Part shown: piece by piece, positions 18,890 through 30,033 of the stretch | How positions within the stretch are numbered: the stretch's first letter is position 1 | Layout of the letters: every line of letters starts with the position of its first letter | Assembly: GCF_035944375.1 (NCBI RefSeq) | Contig: NZ_DASZBE010000008.1 | From: Allobosea sp035944375 | GTDB lineage: Bacteria; Pseudomonadota; Alphaproteobacteria; Rhizobiales; Beijerinckiaceae | DNA: 64,000 bases | Strand: one strand, 5' to 3' | The notes under the pieces: generated by a model | Told to the model about the DNA's origin: nothing | The model's input: only the letters and a program-made list of their open reading frames with translations | The model's database searches: none | Program-made: the position numbers and the translations under genes

Positions 18890-21800
18890 AGCCCGGCTGG
18901 ATCGTCCCGCCGCTCACCCAGCAGAACCAGACGCTGGCGGCCGATCCGCGGCTCAGCGCCTGGGTCTCGGCCAATGCCGGCTCGGGCAAGACCTATGTGC
19001 TGGTCAACCGCGTACTGCGGCTTTTGCTCGACGGCGTGGCGCCCGGGCGCCTGCTCTGCATCACCTATACCAAGGCCGCCGCCGCCAATATGGCCAACCG
19101 CGTCTTCGCGGCACTGAGCGCCTGGGCGACGCTGCCGGAGGCGGAACTGGTCGCGGTGCTGACCAATCTGGCCGGCAAGGCGCCCTCACGCGACAGCCTC
19201 GCAGCGGCGCGGCGCCTGTTCGCGCAGGCGCTGGAGACGCCGGGCGGGCTGAAGATCGAGACGATCCACGCCTTCTGCACCCGGGTGCTGCAATCGGCGC
19301 CCTTCGAAGCCAATGTTCCGCCGCGCTTCGAGGTCGCCGACGACCTCGCCCAGGCCGAGATGCTGCGCGAGGCGCGGCGCGAGCTGTTGCGGTTGGTGGC
19401 GGCTGCTCCTGAGGGCGCGGAGGCGCAGGCGCTCGACCTGCTCGCCCGCCAGGCGGCCCAGGACACGTTTGACGCGATGATGCAGGAGGCGCTGCGCCAG
19501 CGAACCCTGTTCAACGACGCGGAGGGCCGCGCCCGCGATGCCGGCGAGATGCGCGACGGCATCGCCGCCGTGCTCGGGATCGCGCCGGAGCTGTCGGCCG
19601 AGACGGTGCGGAGCGGCTTCGAGGGCTGGCTGGCGCAGGCTGCGGGCCTGGAGGGGCTGGTCGCGGCGCTGTCGGGCGGATCGAAGACGCAGAAGGATGC
19701 CGCCGAGATCCTGCGCCGCGCCCTGAAGGGGCAGGGCGACGACCCCGTCGAACTCTGTCGCTCGGGGCTTTTGACCAAGGCGCAGGCGGTTCATGCCGAT
19801 GTGCGCGGCCGCTCCGACAAGACGCGCCTGCAGCCGCCTGCGAGCGACGCGCTGGACGAGCTCGAAACCGAGCTCTGCGGCGCCATCGATCGCCTCAACG
19901 CGATCGCGATCCGCGACCGCAGCCATGCGCTGGCGCTGCTGGTGACGCGGATGCTCGCCTCCTATCAGCGCCAGAAGAGCGAGCGCTCGCTGCTCGACTA
20001 TGACGACCTGATCGCCAGGACGCGCTCGCTGCTGACGCGGGTCGAGGCGGCCTGGGTGCTCTACAAGCTCGATGCCGGCATCGACCACATCCTGCTCGAC
20101 GAGGCGCAGGACACCAGCGATGCGCAATGGGCGATCCTGCGCCAGCTCGCCGACGAGTTCAGCGCCGAGGGCCGCGAGGCGGGGCCGCGCCCACGCACCG
20201 TCTTCGTGGTGGGCGACGAGAAACAGTCGATCTACGGCTTCCAGGGCGCCGCGCCCGCCGCCTTCAACTCCCAGCGCCGGCAGCTCGGACAGCGCATCCG
20301 CGAGGCCGCGCAGCGTTTCGAGGCGATCAGCCTCAACACCTCCTTCCGCTCGGCCCCCGACATCATGCAGGCGGTCGACGCCGTCTTCGCCCTGCCGGAG
20401 CATGCGCGCGGCCTCGTCTTCGACGGCTCGGAGCGGCCCGAAATCCACGACACGGTGCGCCGGAGCGACCCCGGCTGCGTCGATCTCTGGCCTCTCTGCG
20501 GCAACGATGCCGGCGAGCCGCCCGACGCCTGGACGACCCCGGTCGATGCGCCCGAGCGGCGCAGCGGCACGGCCAAGCTCGCCCAGCGCATCGCCACGAC
20601 GCTCGCCGGCTGGACGCGCCGCGGCGTGGACGATCTCGGCCGGCCCTTCTCGCCCGGCGACGTGATGATCCTGCTGCGGCAGCGCGGCGCGCTGTTCGAG
20701 ACGATCGTCAAGGCGCTGAAGGATGCCGGCGTGCCCGTCACCGGGCGCGACCGGCTCACCCTCGCCACGCATCCGGCGGTCGAGGACCTCGTCGTGCTCG
20801 GACGGACGCTGCTGCTGCCTGAGGACGACCTGACGCTCGCCACCGCGCTGAAGACGCCGCTGATCGGGCTGGACGACGACGACCTCATGCGCCTCGCACC
20901 AGAGCGCAGCGGCTCGTTGCGGGCGGCGCTGCGCGAGGCGGCCGCGAGCGAACCGCGCTATGGCGCCGTCGAGGCGCGGCTTACGGAGCTCGCGGCAGAG
21001 GCGGGTCGCTGCGGGCCGTTTCGCTTCTTCGCCGGGCTGCTCGGGCCGGGTGGCGGGCGCAATCTCGCGCTGGCGCGGCTCGGGGCGGAAGCCGGCGACG
21101 CGCTCGACGCCTTCCTCTCCGCCGCGCTCGACCATGAGCGGCGCTACGGCCCCTCGCTCGCCGGCTTCCTCGACCATGTCTGCGGCGCTGCGACCGATGT
21201 GAAGCGCGATCTTTCCTCCAGCCGCGGCGAGGTCCGCGTCATGACGGTGCATGGCGCCAAGGGGCTGGAGGCGGGAATCGTCATCCTCGCCGATCTCGCC
21301 CCGCCGCCCGGCGCCAAGCGGCTGCCGAAGATCCTGGCGGTCGAGCCGCCGCGGCGGCAGGCGGTACCGATCTGGCCACCCGCCAGCGCAGAGGACGCGC
21401 AGGCGACGGCGCAGGCCAAGGCCCGCGTCGTCGAGCAGATGGTCGAGGAGCATCACCGCCTGCTCTATGTCGCGATGACGCGGGCGGAGAACCGGCTGAT
21501 CGTCTGCGGCGCGCAGGCCAAGGGCGAGGCCCCGGCCGGGAGCTGGTATGCCATGGTCGAGGCTGGGCTCGCCGCCTCCGATCCTGGGCTCATCGAGATC
21601 GGCGAGGGCGACGGCGTGCTGCGTCGCTTCATGATCTCACGGCCGCAGCCGGTGGCGGTGGAGGCCTCAGCCAAGCCGGAGACGCCCGAGCCCGCCCCCG
21701 ACTGGCTCATGCGCCCGCCGCCGCGGGAGGCCGAACCGGCGCCGCCGCTGAAGCCCTCCAGCGCGCTCACCGCAGCGGACGCGCCCGACCGTCCGATCGA

Positions 21801-22356
21801 CGGCCCCTTCCTCGCGGAGGCCGCCGCGGCCGGGCGCTTTGCCCATCTGCTGCTGCAGATGCTGCCGGAGATCGCGCCCGAGCGGCGCGAGGCAGTGGCG
21901 TCGGCGCTCGCCGCATCGCGCGGAGCCGCGCTGCCACAGACGCGGCGCGAGGCGATCGTCACGGAGGCACTGGCGCTGCTGGCCGATCCCGGGCTCTCGG
22001 CCCTGTTCGGGCCCGGCTCGCTGGCCGAGGTGCCGATCACAGGCAAGCTCGCCTGGGGCGCGGGCGAGAGGCGGCCGGTCTCGGGACAGATCGACCGGCT
22101 CGCCATCCTGGCCGACGAGGTGATCATCGCCGATTTCAAGACGACCGCGCGGCCGCCACGCGATCTTGAGGCGATCGCGCCGACCACGCTGGCGCAGCTC
22201 GCCGTCTACCGGGCGCTGGTCGGGCAGATCTATCCCGGCCGGCGGGTGCGGGCGCTGCTGGTCTACACCGCGACGCTGACCCGGCTGGAGCCGGAGGCCG
22301 CCGTGCTCGACACGCTGCTCGCGCAGCTGGGCGCAGGCGGGATGGAAGCGCCATGA
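18886..22356 (+). CDS. addA: Double-strand break repair helicase-nuclease AddA
   Basis: The ATG at 18886 overlaps the addB stop (ATGA). The 1156-residue protein is a UvrD-family helicase with a C-terminal nuclease. It shows Walker A SANAGSGKTYVL (residues 30-36), Walker B LLDEAQDTSD near 405, VVGDEKQSIYGFQGA just after, motif VMTVHGAKGLEAGIVILAD, and helicase motif LLYVAMTRAENRL. The RecB-type nuclease segment is IIADFKTTARPP near 1083. With AddB it unwinds and degrades duplex ends until a Chi-like sequence is met. It is the last gene of the divL-tsaE-murU-addB-addA run. Confidence 0.95.
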   Translation: MKPGWIVPPLTQQNQTLAADPRLSAWVSANAGSGKTYVLVNRVLRLLLDGVAPGRLLCITYTKAAAANMANRVFAALSAWATLPEAELVAVLTNLAGKAPSRDSLAAARRLFAQALETPGGLKIETIHAFCTRVLQSAPFEANVPPRFEVADDLAQAEMLREARRELLRLVAAAPEGAEAQALDLLARQAAQDTFDAMMQEALRQRTLFNDAEGRARDAGEMRDGIAAVLGIAPELSAETVRSGFEGWLAQAAGLEGLVAALSGGSKTQKDAAEILRRALKGQGDDPVELCRSGLLTKAQAVHADVRGRSDKTRLQPPASDALDELETELCGAIDRLNAIAIRDRSHALALLVTRMLASYQRQKSERSLLDYDDLIARTRSLLTRVEAAWVLYKLDAGIDHILLDEAQDTSDAQWAILRQLADEFSAEGREAGPRPRTVFVVGDEKQSIYGFQGAAPAAFNSQRRQLGQRIREAAQRFEAISLNTSFRSAPDIMQAVDAVFALPEHARGLVFDGSERPEIHDTVRRSDPGCVDLWPLCGNDAGEPPDAWTTPVDAPERRSGTAKLAQRIATTLAGWTRRGVDDLGRPFSPGDVMILLRQRGALFETIVKALKDAGVPVTGRDRLTLATHPAVEDLVVLGRTLLLPEDDLTLATALKTPLIGLDDDDLMRLAPERSGSLRAALREAAASEPRYGAVEARLTELAAEAGRCGPFRFFAGLLGPGGGRNLALARLGAEAGDALDAFLSAALDHERRYGPSLAGFLDHVCGAATDVKRDLSSSRGEVRVMTVHGAKGLEAGIVILADLAPPPGAKRLPKILAVEPPRRQAVPIWPPASAEDAQATAQAKARVVEQMVEEHHRLLYVAMTRAENRLIVCGAQAKGEAPAGSWYAMVEAGLAASDPGLIEIGEGDGVLRRFMISRPQPVAVEASAKPETPEPAPDWLMRPPPREAEPAPPLKPSSALTAADAPDRPIDGPFLAEAAAAGRFAHLLLQMLPEIAPERREAVASALAASRGAALPQTRREAIVTEALALLADPGLSALFGPGSLAEVPITGKLAWGAGERRPVSGQIDRLAILADEVIIADFKTTARPPRDLEAIAPTTLAQLAVYRALVGQIYPGRRVRALLVYTATLTRLEPEAAVLDTLLAQLGAGGMEAP

Positions 22357-22470
22357 CCCGTGGACAGGGCCGCCCCTATAGCGGCGCCGCCTTGACCCCG
22401 CGGGGGTGCGTTCCTAGCTTGCGCAACGAAGGCGGCGCTCCCGCCACTCCTCTTTGAAAGGCGAAACGCC

Positions 22471-22791
22471 ATGGCCACCAGCAAAGTCACCGATGCGAGC
22501 TTCGAGGCGGACGTCCTCAAGTCGAGCGAGCCGGTCGTCGTCGATTTCTGGGCCGAGTGGTGCGGCCCCTGCCGCATGATCGGCCCGGCGCTCGAGGAGA
22601 TCGCCGGTGAAATGGACGGCAAGGTCAAGATCGTGAAGATGAATGTCGACGAGAACCAGGCAATCCCCGCCCAGTTCGGCATCCGCTCGATCCCGACGCT
22701 GATGCTGTTCAAGGACGGCAAGCTGGCCTCCCAGAAGGTCGGCGCCGCGCCCAAGAGCGACCTCTCGCGCTGGATTGCCGGCGCCGTCTGA
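22471..22791 (+). CDS. trxA: Thioredoxin
   Basis: This 106-residue thioredoxin has the full family length, with redox motif WCGPC (Cys31 and Cys34) after the buried Asp of VVVDFWAEW and the cis-Pro in GIRSIPTLMLF. It reduces disulfides of cytosolic proteins using thioredoxin reductase. The ATG at 22471 is preceded by GAAAGGCGAAACGCC, giving a good ribosome-binding site. It sits downstream of addA with a gap of about 114 bases and ends before a strong terminator. In many alphaproteobacteria trxA follows addA. Confidence 0.97.
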   Translation: MATSKVTDASFEADVLKSSEPVVVDFWAEWCGPCRMIGPALEEIAGEMDGKVKIVKMNVDENQAIPAQFGIRSIPTLMLFKDGKLASQKVGAAPKSDLSRWIAGAV

Positions 22792-22812
22792 GCCGCACCC
22801 CGTGCAAAGACG

Positions 22813-22849
22813 AAAGGCCCGCCATCCTCCCGGATGGCGGGCCTTTTTA
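22813..22849 (+). terminator. Intrinsic terminator after trxA, probably bidirectional
   Basis: A 15-bp perfect stem (AAAGGCCCGCCATCC / GGATGGCGGGCCTTT) with a 4-base loop is followed by T residues on the plus strand. On the minus strand the stem also begins with an A/T-flanked end, so it may serve the convergent DoxX gene too. Confidence 0.92.
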
Positions 22850-22865
22850 TGTTCCGGAGGGCCGA

Positions 22866-23267
22866 TCAGCCGCGGCGACGCAGGCCGTCGACGCTGAAGG
22901 CGCCCGGGCCGGCGGCGAAGATGTAGAGGAAGATGAAGCAGAACAGCATGGCGGCCTCACCACCGTTCAGGATCGGATAGAAGCCCTTCGAGCCATGGGC
23001 CATCCAGTAGGCGACGGCCATCAGGCCCGACAGCAGGAAGGCGGTCGGGCGCGTCAGGAAGCCGACGAGAACCAGCGCGCCACCGGCGATCTCGAGAACG
23101 CCGGCGATCCAGGGCAGCGAAAACGCGCCGGGCATGCCCCAGGACGGCGGAGCCGGGAAGCCGAAGATCTTCTGCGTGCCATGCGAGATGAAGCTCAGCG
23201 CCGTGAAGATCCGCAGCAACGCGAGGAAGTAGGGGTCGAAGCGCTTGACGGAATCGAGGGAAGGCAT
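22866..23267 (-). CDS. DoxX-family membrane protein
   Basis: I use the ATG at 23267 (MPSLDSVKRFDPYFLALLRI), preceded on the minus strand by GGAAAGAG; a longer frame to 23354 lacks a good site. The 133-residue product has four hydrophobic helices. It contains LSFISHGTQKIFGFP near the N-terminus and LEIAGGALVLVGFLTRPTAFLLSG in the middle, the usual DoxX/MauF-type signature. DoxX relatives are small inner-membrane proteins, some linked to redox balance and some to quinone oxidation, but this subgroup has no firm function. It converges on trxA. Confidence 0.85.
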   Translation of the reverse strand: MPSLDSVKRFDPYFLALLRIFTALSFISHGTQKIFGFPAPPSWGMPGAFSLPWIAGVLEIAGGALVLVGFLTRPTAFLLSGLMAVAYWMAHGSKGFYPILNGGEAAMLFCFIFLYIFAAGPGAFSVDGLRRRG

Positions 23268-23482
23268 GGGTTTCTCTTTCCAGTACGGGATCTCGGGTCG
23301 GGCGGGCCGTCCGCAACACGGCCGGATGGCCCGGGGCATTTCCATTCCCGTCATCTTTTTCGACCGGTGATGACGGATTGTCGCAGGCTGGGCAAGGCGC
23401 CAAGGCCGCCAGGCGATGCTTGCGGCTTTGCAACATCTTCACGTTCCCGCGACACCAGGGGGGTCCGAAGGGCCCTGCAGGC

Positions 23483-23513
23483 TTAACCACCCCTTAAAAG
23501 CGCCATGTTTAAC
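23483..23513 (+). promoter_or_regulatory. CtrA-like binding site upstream of the penicillin-binding protein
   Basis: TTAACCACCCCTTAA (23483-23497) is an exact TTAA-N7-TTAA pair. A further TTAAC half-site lies at 23509-23513, about 60 bases before the ATG at 23573. CtrA is the alphaproteobacterial cell-cycle regulator, and its pathway member DivL is encoded in this window. The remainder of the 305-base gap between the DoxX gene and this gene (23268-23572) holds no gene I can support. Confidence 0.6.
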
Positions 23514-23572
23514 TCCTGTGTGAGCATCCGGCCGGCCGTGACCTCCGGCGGCCTTCGGCGTGACGGGGCAGG

Positions 23573-25720
23573 ATGAACGACCGGACGAAACGGGCCGAGC
23601 GGCGCGAGCCCTCCTTCGAACCAGGGCGGGGCGAAAGCCGCGACGATTTCGACATGCGCCTCTCCGACGACGATCGCCCTTCCCGCGGCCACCGCTCCCC
23701 GCCGCGCAGCGAGGCGCGCCAGCCGGCGCGACGCGACAAGCGCGGCAGTGGAGGTGGCGGCCGGCGGCGCGGGCGGCGGGGCCGCTCCTTCCTCGGCGGG
23801 CTGTTCTACTGGACGCTGGTGCTCGGGCTCTGGTGCGCGATCGGGCTCGGCGGGCTCGTCGCCTATCACGCCGCGCAGCTGCCGCCGATCAACCAGCTCA
23901 CCGTGCCGAAGCGGCCGCCCAACATCGCGATCCTGGCCGCCGACGGCTCGCTGCTGGCCAATCGCGGCGAGACCGGCGGGCGCACCGTCACCATCGGCGA
24001 GGTGCCGCCCTATCTGCCCAAGGCCTTCGTGGCGATCGAGGACCGGCGCTTCTACGAGCATTTCGGGATCGACCCGATCGGGCTGACGCGCGCGATGGTC
24101 AACAATCTGCGCCGCACAGGCGGCGTGCAGGGCGGCTCGACGCTGACCCAGCAGCTCGCCAAGAACCTGTTCCTGACGCAGGAGCGCACGGCCGCGCGCA
24201 AGATCCAGGAGGCGATCCTGGCGCTCTGGCTGGAGCGGACCTACAGCAAGGACCAGATCCTCGAACTCTACCTCAACCGCGTCTATTTCGGCTCGGGCGC
24301 CTATGGCGTCGAGGCGGCGGCGCAGCGCTACTTCAACAAATCGGCGCGCTCGGTGACGATCGCGGAGGCCGCGATGCTGGCGGGTCTGGTGCAGGCGCCC
24401 TCGCGCCTCGCCCCCAACCGCAACCCCGAAGCGGCCGAGAAGCGCGCTCAGCTCGTCATCGCCGCGATGGCCGACCAGGGGCTGATCTCGCAGAACGCCG
24501 CCAAGACCGCCCTCGTCGCCCCCGCGGAAGCGGCCGAGCGCATCGGCGCGGGCTCGGTCAACTACGCCGCCGATTATGTAATGGACGTGCTCGACGATTT
24601 CATCGGCGCGGTCGATGGCGACGTCACTGTGCTGACCACGATCGACACCAAGCTGCAGTCCTCGGCCGAGACCATCCTGGTCGAGGCGCTGACGGCGCAG
24701 GGCGCCAAGCAGGGGGTCAGCCAGGGCGCGGTCGTCTCGATGGCGAACGACGGCGGCATCCGCGCCCTCATCGGCGGGCGCGACTACACCAGGAGCCAGT
24801 TCAACCGCGCGACCGCGGCCAAGCGCCAGCCGGGCTCGGCCTTCAAGCCCTTCGTCTATCTCGCGGCGCTGGAAAAGGGCCTGACGCCCGACACGATCCG
24901 CGACGACAGCCCGGTTTCCTTCAAGGGCTGGGAGCCGGAGAACTACTCGCGCAGCTATCGCGGCCCGGTGACGCTCCAGACCGCGCTGGCGCATTCGCTG
25001 AATACGATCGCGGCGCGGCTGATCAGCGAAGTCACGCCGAAGGAGGTGATCCGAACCGCCCAGCGGCTGGGCATCAACTCGGCGCTGCAGCCCAATCTCT
25101 CGCTCGCGCTCGGCACCTCCGAGGTGACGCCGGTCGAGCTGACCGCGGCCTACGCAACCTTCGCCAATGGCGGCCAGAGCGTGCTGCCCTATGTCATCCG
25201 GGAGGTGAAATCCTCCGCCGGCAAGGTGATCTATGCCCGCAAGGCGGCGAGCTTCGGCCCGGTGATCCAGCCCCAGCCCCTGTCGATGATGAATGCCATG
25301 CTGCACCAGGTGATGGTCAGCGGCACCGGCGCCAAAGCCAACATCCCCGGCTGGGAGGTCGGCGGCAAGTCCGGCACCACGCAGGATTTCCGAGACGCGT
25401 GGTTCGTCGGCTATACCGCCCGCCTGGTCACCGCCGTCTGGCTCGGCAATGACGACAACAGCGCGATGAAGCGCGTCGCCGGCAGCGGTCTCCCCGCCGA
25501 GATCTGGGGCAAATACATGAAGGCGGCCCATGCCGGGCTGCAGCCCGCCCCGCTGCCCGGCGGCCTCTGGCAGGGCACGCCGCGCTCGATCTTCGACGGC
25601 GGCGCGCCGGTCGCCAGCACGCGCCCGCCCGCCAACACGCAGACCGCCGACAGCGACCGCGCCTGGGTGCCGCCGGCACCGCAGGAAAAGAATTTCCTGG
25701 AGCGGCTCTTCGGCGGCTGA
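23573..25720 (+). CDS. Class A penicillin-binding protein (PBP1A family)
   Basis: This 715-residue bifunctional peptidoglycan synthase has a highly charged cytoplasmic tail of about 75 residues, one transmembrane helix (about 78-105) and a GT51 glycosyltransferase domain. GT51 shows the catalytic Glu in IEDRRFYEHFGIDP near 156, GGSTLTQQLAKNLF, and LELYLNRVYFGSGAYGVE. The transpeptidase domain has SxxK in PGSAFKPF (Ser422), SLN in HSLNTIA and KSGT at 599-602. It polymerises lipid II and cross-links stems in the periplasm. A CtrA-like site lies upstream. The 3' end nearly touches the convergent exporter gene. Confidence 0.95.
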   Translation: MNDRTKRAERREPSFEPGRGESRDDFDMRLSDDDRPSRGHRSPPRSEARQPARRDKRGSGGGGRRRGRRGRSFLGGLFYWTLVLGLWCAIGLGGLVAYHAAQLPPINQLTVPKRPPNIAILAADGSLLANRGETGGRTVTIGEVPPYLPKAFVAIEDRRFYEHFGIDPIGLTRAMVNNLRRTGGVQGGSTLTQQLAKNLFLTQERTAARKIQEAILALWLERTYSKDQILELYLNRVYFGSGAYGVEAAAQRYFNKSARSVTIAEAAMLAGLVQAPSRLAPNRNPEAAEKRAQLVIAAMADQGLISQNAAKTALVAPAEAAERIGAGSVNYAADYVMDVLDDFIGAVDGDVTVLTTIDTKLQSSAETILVEALTAQGAKQGVSQGAVVSMANDGGIRALIGGRDYTRSQFNRATAAKRQPGSAFKPFVYLAALEKGLTPDTIRDDSPVSFKGWEPENYSRSYRGPVTLQTALAHSLNTIAARLISEVTPKEVIRTAQRLGINSALQPNLSLALGTSEVTPVELTAAYATFANGGQSVLPYVIREVKSSAGKVIYARKAASFGPVIQPQPLSMMNAMLHQVMVSGTGAKANIPGWEVGGKSGTTQDFRDAWFVGYTARLVTAVWLGNDDNSAMKRVAGSGLPAEIWGKYMKAAHAGLQPAPLPGGLWQGTPRSIFDGGAPVASTRPPANTQTADSDRAWVPPAPQEKNFLERLFGG

Positions 25721-25724
25721 GCCG

Positions 25725-26930
25725 TCAGGCCTTGCCGGCGCGGATCGCGGCGCTCGCCCGAAACAGCACGAGCGCGGCGACGCCGATCGCCGACATCACC
25801 AGCGGCAGCGGCAGCGCGCCACTCTTCAGGGCATGGCCGACGAGCAGCCCGACGCAGGCCGAAAACAGCATCTGGCAGAGCCCGGTGAAGGAGGAGGCGG
25901 CGCCCGCCCGGTCGGGAAAGGGCATCATCGCCGAGGCCTGGGCCTGCGGCATGGTCAGCCCGACGCCGCAGGCATAGAGCGCCATCGGCACGATGACGCC
26001 GAAGGGGCCGGCAAAACCGGTCAGCACGCAGAGCAGCATGGTCAGCCCGCCTCCGGCGAGGCAGATCACGCCGAGCGCGATGACCCCGTCCATGCCGCGG
26101 CGCCCGACGAGGCGCTGGGCGAGGATGGTGCCGAGGATGAAGCCGAGCACCCCGAAGCCGAAGGACAGGCCATATTGCGTCGGCGTCAGGCCATGGATGC
26201 CGATCAGCACGAAGGAGGAGCCCGAGATGAAGGCAAAGAGCCCGCCATAGGCGAGCGACGTCAGCCCGACATAGACGCGGTAGGCGCGGTTCTGCAGCAG
26301 CGTGCCGAAGCCGCGGATGATGGTGAGCAGGGAGAGGGGCTCGCGCGAGCGGGTGCGGATCGTCTCGGGCAGGAGAAAACCGACGACGGCGGCGAGAACA
26401 GCCGCGAAGGCGAGCGAGGCGACGAAGGTCGAGCGCCAGCCGAAGGCCTGCTGGAGCACGCCGCCCAGCACCGGCGCGACCGCCGGCACCAGCCCCATGA
26501 TCATGCCCATGCGGGCGAGTTCGCGGCCGGCCCGCGGCCCTTCATAGAGATCGCGCACCATGGCGCGGCCGAGCACGATCGGTCCCGAAGCGCCGAGCGC
26601 CTGGACGGCGCGGGCCACCGTCAGCGCCTCGATCGAGGGCGCCAGCGCGCAGGCCAGCGTCGCCAGGGTGAAAAGGGCGAGCCCCGTCAGCAGGACCGGG
26701 CGGCGCCCGAGCCGGTCGGAGAGCGGCCCCCAGAGGATCTGCCCGCCCGCGAAACCGAACAGGAAGGCCGACAGCGTCGCCTGTGCGCCGGCGACGTCGG
26801 TTTCCATGACGCGGACGATGTCGGGCAGCGACGGCAGGTAGAAATCGGTCGAGAGCGGGCCCAGCGCCGTCAGCATGGCGAGAACGGCGGTCATCGCCAG
26901 CGTATCGGGGCGGAGTGTCATGCGGGTCAC
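25725..26930 (-). CDS. Bcr/CflA-type MFS drug exporter
   Basis: This 401-residue protein has about twelve hydrophobic helices. Its first loop and helix 2 read LGPLSTDFYLPSLPDI, and helix 3 begins with FGFAGGQILWGPLSDRLGRRP, the MFS loop 2-3 signature and the Bcr/CflA subgroup pattern. Members export drugs such as bicyclomycin, chloramphenicol or other small molecules by proton antiport. The GTG at 26930 has AGGACGAG upstream (minus strand), and an ATG at 26921 is an alternative start. It is convergent with the PBP gene, four bases apart. The upstream side is a repeat element. Confidence 0.9.
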   Translation of the reverse strand: MTRMTLRPDTLAMTAVLAMLTALGPLSTDFYLPSLPDIVRVMETDVAGAQATLSAFLFGFAGGQILWGPLSDRLGRRPVLLTGLALFTLATLACALAPSIEALTVARAVQALGASGPIVLGRAMVRDLYEGPRAGRELARMGMIMGLVPAVAPVLGGVLQQAFGWRSTFVASLAFAAVLAAVVGFLLPETIRTRSREPLSLLTIIRGFGTLLQNRAYRVYVGLTSLAYGGLFAFISGSSFVLIGIHGLTPTQYGLSFGFGVLGFILGTILAQRLVGRRGMDGVIALGVICLAGGGLTMLLCVLTGFAGPFGVIVPMALYACGVGLTMPQAQASAMMPFPDRAGAASSFTGLCQMLFSACVGLLVGHALKSGALPLPLVMSAIGVAALVLFRASAAIRAGKA

Positions 26931-26955
26931 GGCTCGTCCTGGCTCGAAACCACCT

Positions 26956-27065
26956 CGTCATCCTGGCCGAAGCGAAGCGGAGTGCCGGGATCCATCAGGG
27001 GGCGCCGTCACGACCCTATGATGGATCCCAGATCTGCGCGGCTTCGCCGCTTGTCCAGGATGACG
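26956..27065. repeat. Intergenic inverted repeat, CGTCATCCxGG/GATGGATCC family (copy 1)
   Basis: CGTCATCCTGG at 26956-26966 is mirrored by CCAGGATGACG at 27055-27065. Inner elements AGCGAAGCGG and GGGATCCATCA/TGATGGATCC also match the copy at 43316-43409, so this is an interspersed family and not a gene-specific terminator. Confidence 0.85.
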
Positions 27066-27122
27066 GGTTTGCCCGAGGATTAAGGCGCATTCCTCTAGGC
27101 TTCGCGCCAAAGGCTGTCGAGT

Positions 27123-27863
27123 TCACCCATAGGCGTGCAGCCCCGCGCCATGGCGCTTGAGCCAGGCCTCCGCCTCCTCCGTGCGCGGGCAGAGCTTGTG
27201 GGTCAGCGCCCAGAAGCGGTGCGAGTGGTTCATCTCCTTGAGATGGGCGACCTCATGGGCGGCGAGGTAGTCCAGCACCAAGGGCGGTGCGAGGATCAGC
27301 CGCCAGGAGAAATTCAGGTGTCCCTGCGAGGAGCAGGAGCCCCAGCGGCTGGTCGTGTCGCGAATGGTGATCCGGCGGGCAGGGATGCCGAGCGCGGCGG
27401 TGTGACGGGCGACCGCCGCCTCGAGATCCTCCAGCGCGGCGCGGCGCAGGAAATCCTTGATCCGGCGCGGGACATGGGCGCTCTCGCCGGCGACCGCGAG
27501 GATCGGCGCGCCGTCCTGGTCCTTCGTGGCTCGGGTGAGCCCGCGCGCCTTGCTCCAGTGGACGATGCGGTGCGGCGTGCCGCGGAACGGAATCGTCTGG
27601 CCGGGCTCGAAGGGGATGAGTTGGGGGCGCTTGGCGAGGCGGGCCGCGATCCAGCCGCCATGGTTCTCCGCGAAGAGCCGGCCCGCGGCGAAATCGGCCC
27701 GCTCCGGCAGCGTCAGCGTGATCTCGCCGCTCGCCTGCGAGACGCGCAGCGTCATCCGCCGCGCACTCGCCCGCCGCTTGATCTGCACGGGATAGAGCAC
27801 CCCGGCATGGGAGACCTCGATCCGTTCGGGATCGGGCTTGCGCTTGAAGAGGGAGAGCCGCAT
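27123..27863 (-). CDS. YgjP-like (DUF45) zinc metallopeptidase
   Basis: This 246-residue soluble protein has a C-terminal AHEVAHLKEMNHSHRFW segment (HExxH near residues 201-205 with a third His in the NHSHRFW), the zinc site of the YgjP/WLM group. The preceding TTSRWGSCSSQGHLNFSW is also family-typical. The N-terminal part carries RRASARRMTLRVS, common in this family. The physiological substrate is not known; homologues have been proposed to be proteases or helpers of DNA-protein crosslink repair. It is separated from thiC by a hairpin. Confidence 0.85.
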   Translation of the reverse strand: MRLSLFKRKPDPERIEVSHAGVLYPVQIKRRASARRMTLRVSQASGEITLTLPERADFAAGRLFAENHGGWIAARLAKRPQLIPFEPGQTIPFRGTPHRIVHWSKARGLTRATKDQDGAPILAVAGESAHVPRRIKDFLRRAALEDLEAAVARHTAALGIPARRITIRDTTSRWGSCSSQGHLNFSWRLILAPPLVLDYLAAHEVAHLKEMNHSHRFWALTHKLCPRTEEAEAWLKRHGAGLHAYG

Positions 27864-27896
27864 CGCCTGCGATTGTGCGGGATTCGCGGGTGTTCC

Positions 27897-27925
27897 GGAA
27901 GGGGGGCGGCGAGGGGCCCCCTTCC
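27897..27925. terminator. Possible hairpin terminator between thiC and the YgjP-like gene
   Basis: GGAAGGGGG/CCCCCTTCC arms of 9 bp flank an 11-base loop. There is no clear T-tract on either strand, so it may be an attenuating structure or a Rho-independent site of low efficiency. Confidence 0.3.
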
Positions 27926-27956
27926 CTCAGGCCGGGCCGGCTTGGGACCGTGGATC

Positions 27957-29813
<1,857 letters not shown>

Positions 29814-29904
29814 TTTGGGATCTCCGCCTCTGAGGTCAGGAGATCCGGCGTCGAAAGCGGTTCAAGCGCTGTGATGCGGCCGCAAGGCGGGCTTGCGTCG
29901 CGTT

Positions 29905-29996
<92 letters not shown>

Positions 29997-30033
29997 TCGA
30001 GGTTAGGCGGGTGGCGGGCGCTGCGCAACCGGC

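Noticed and set aside
19186..21456. A 756-codon minus-strand frame opposite addA
   Set aside because: GC-driven shadow of a gene with full helicase and nuclease motifs.
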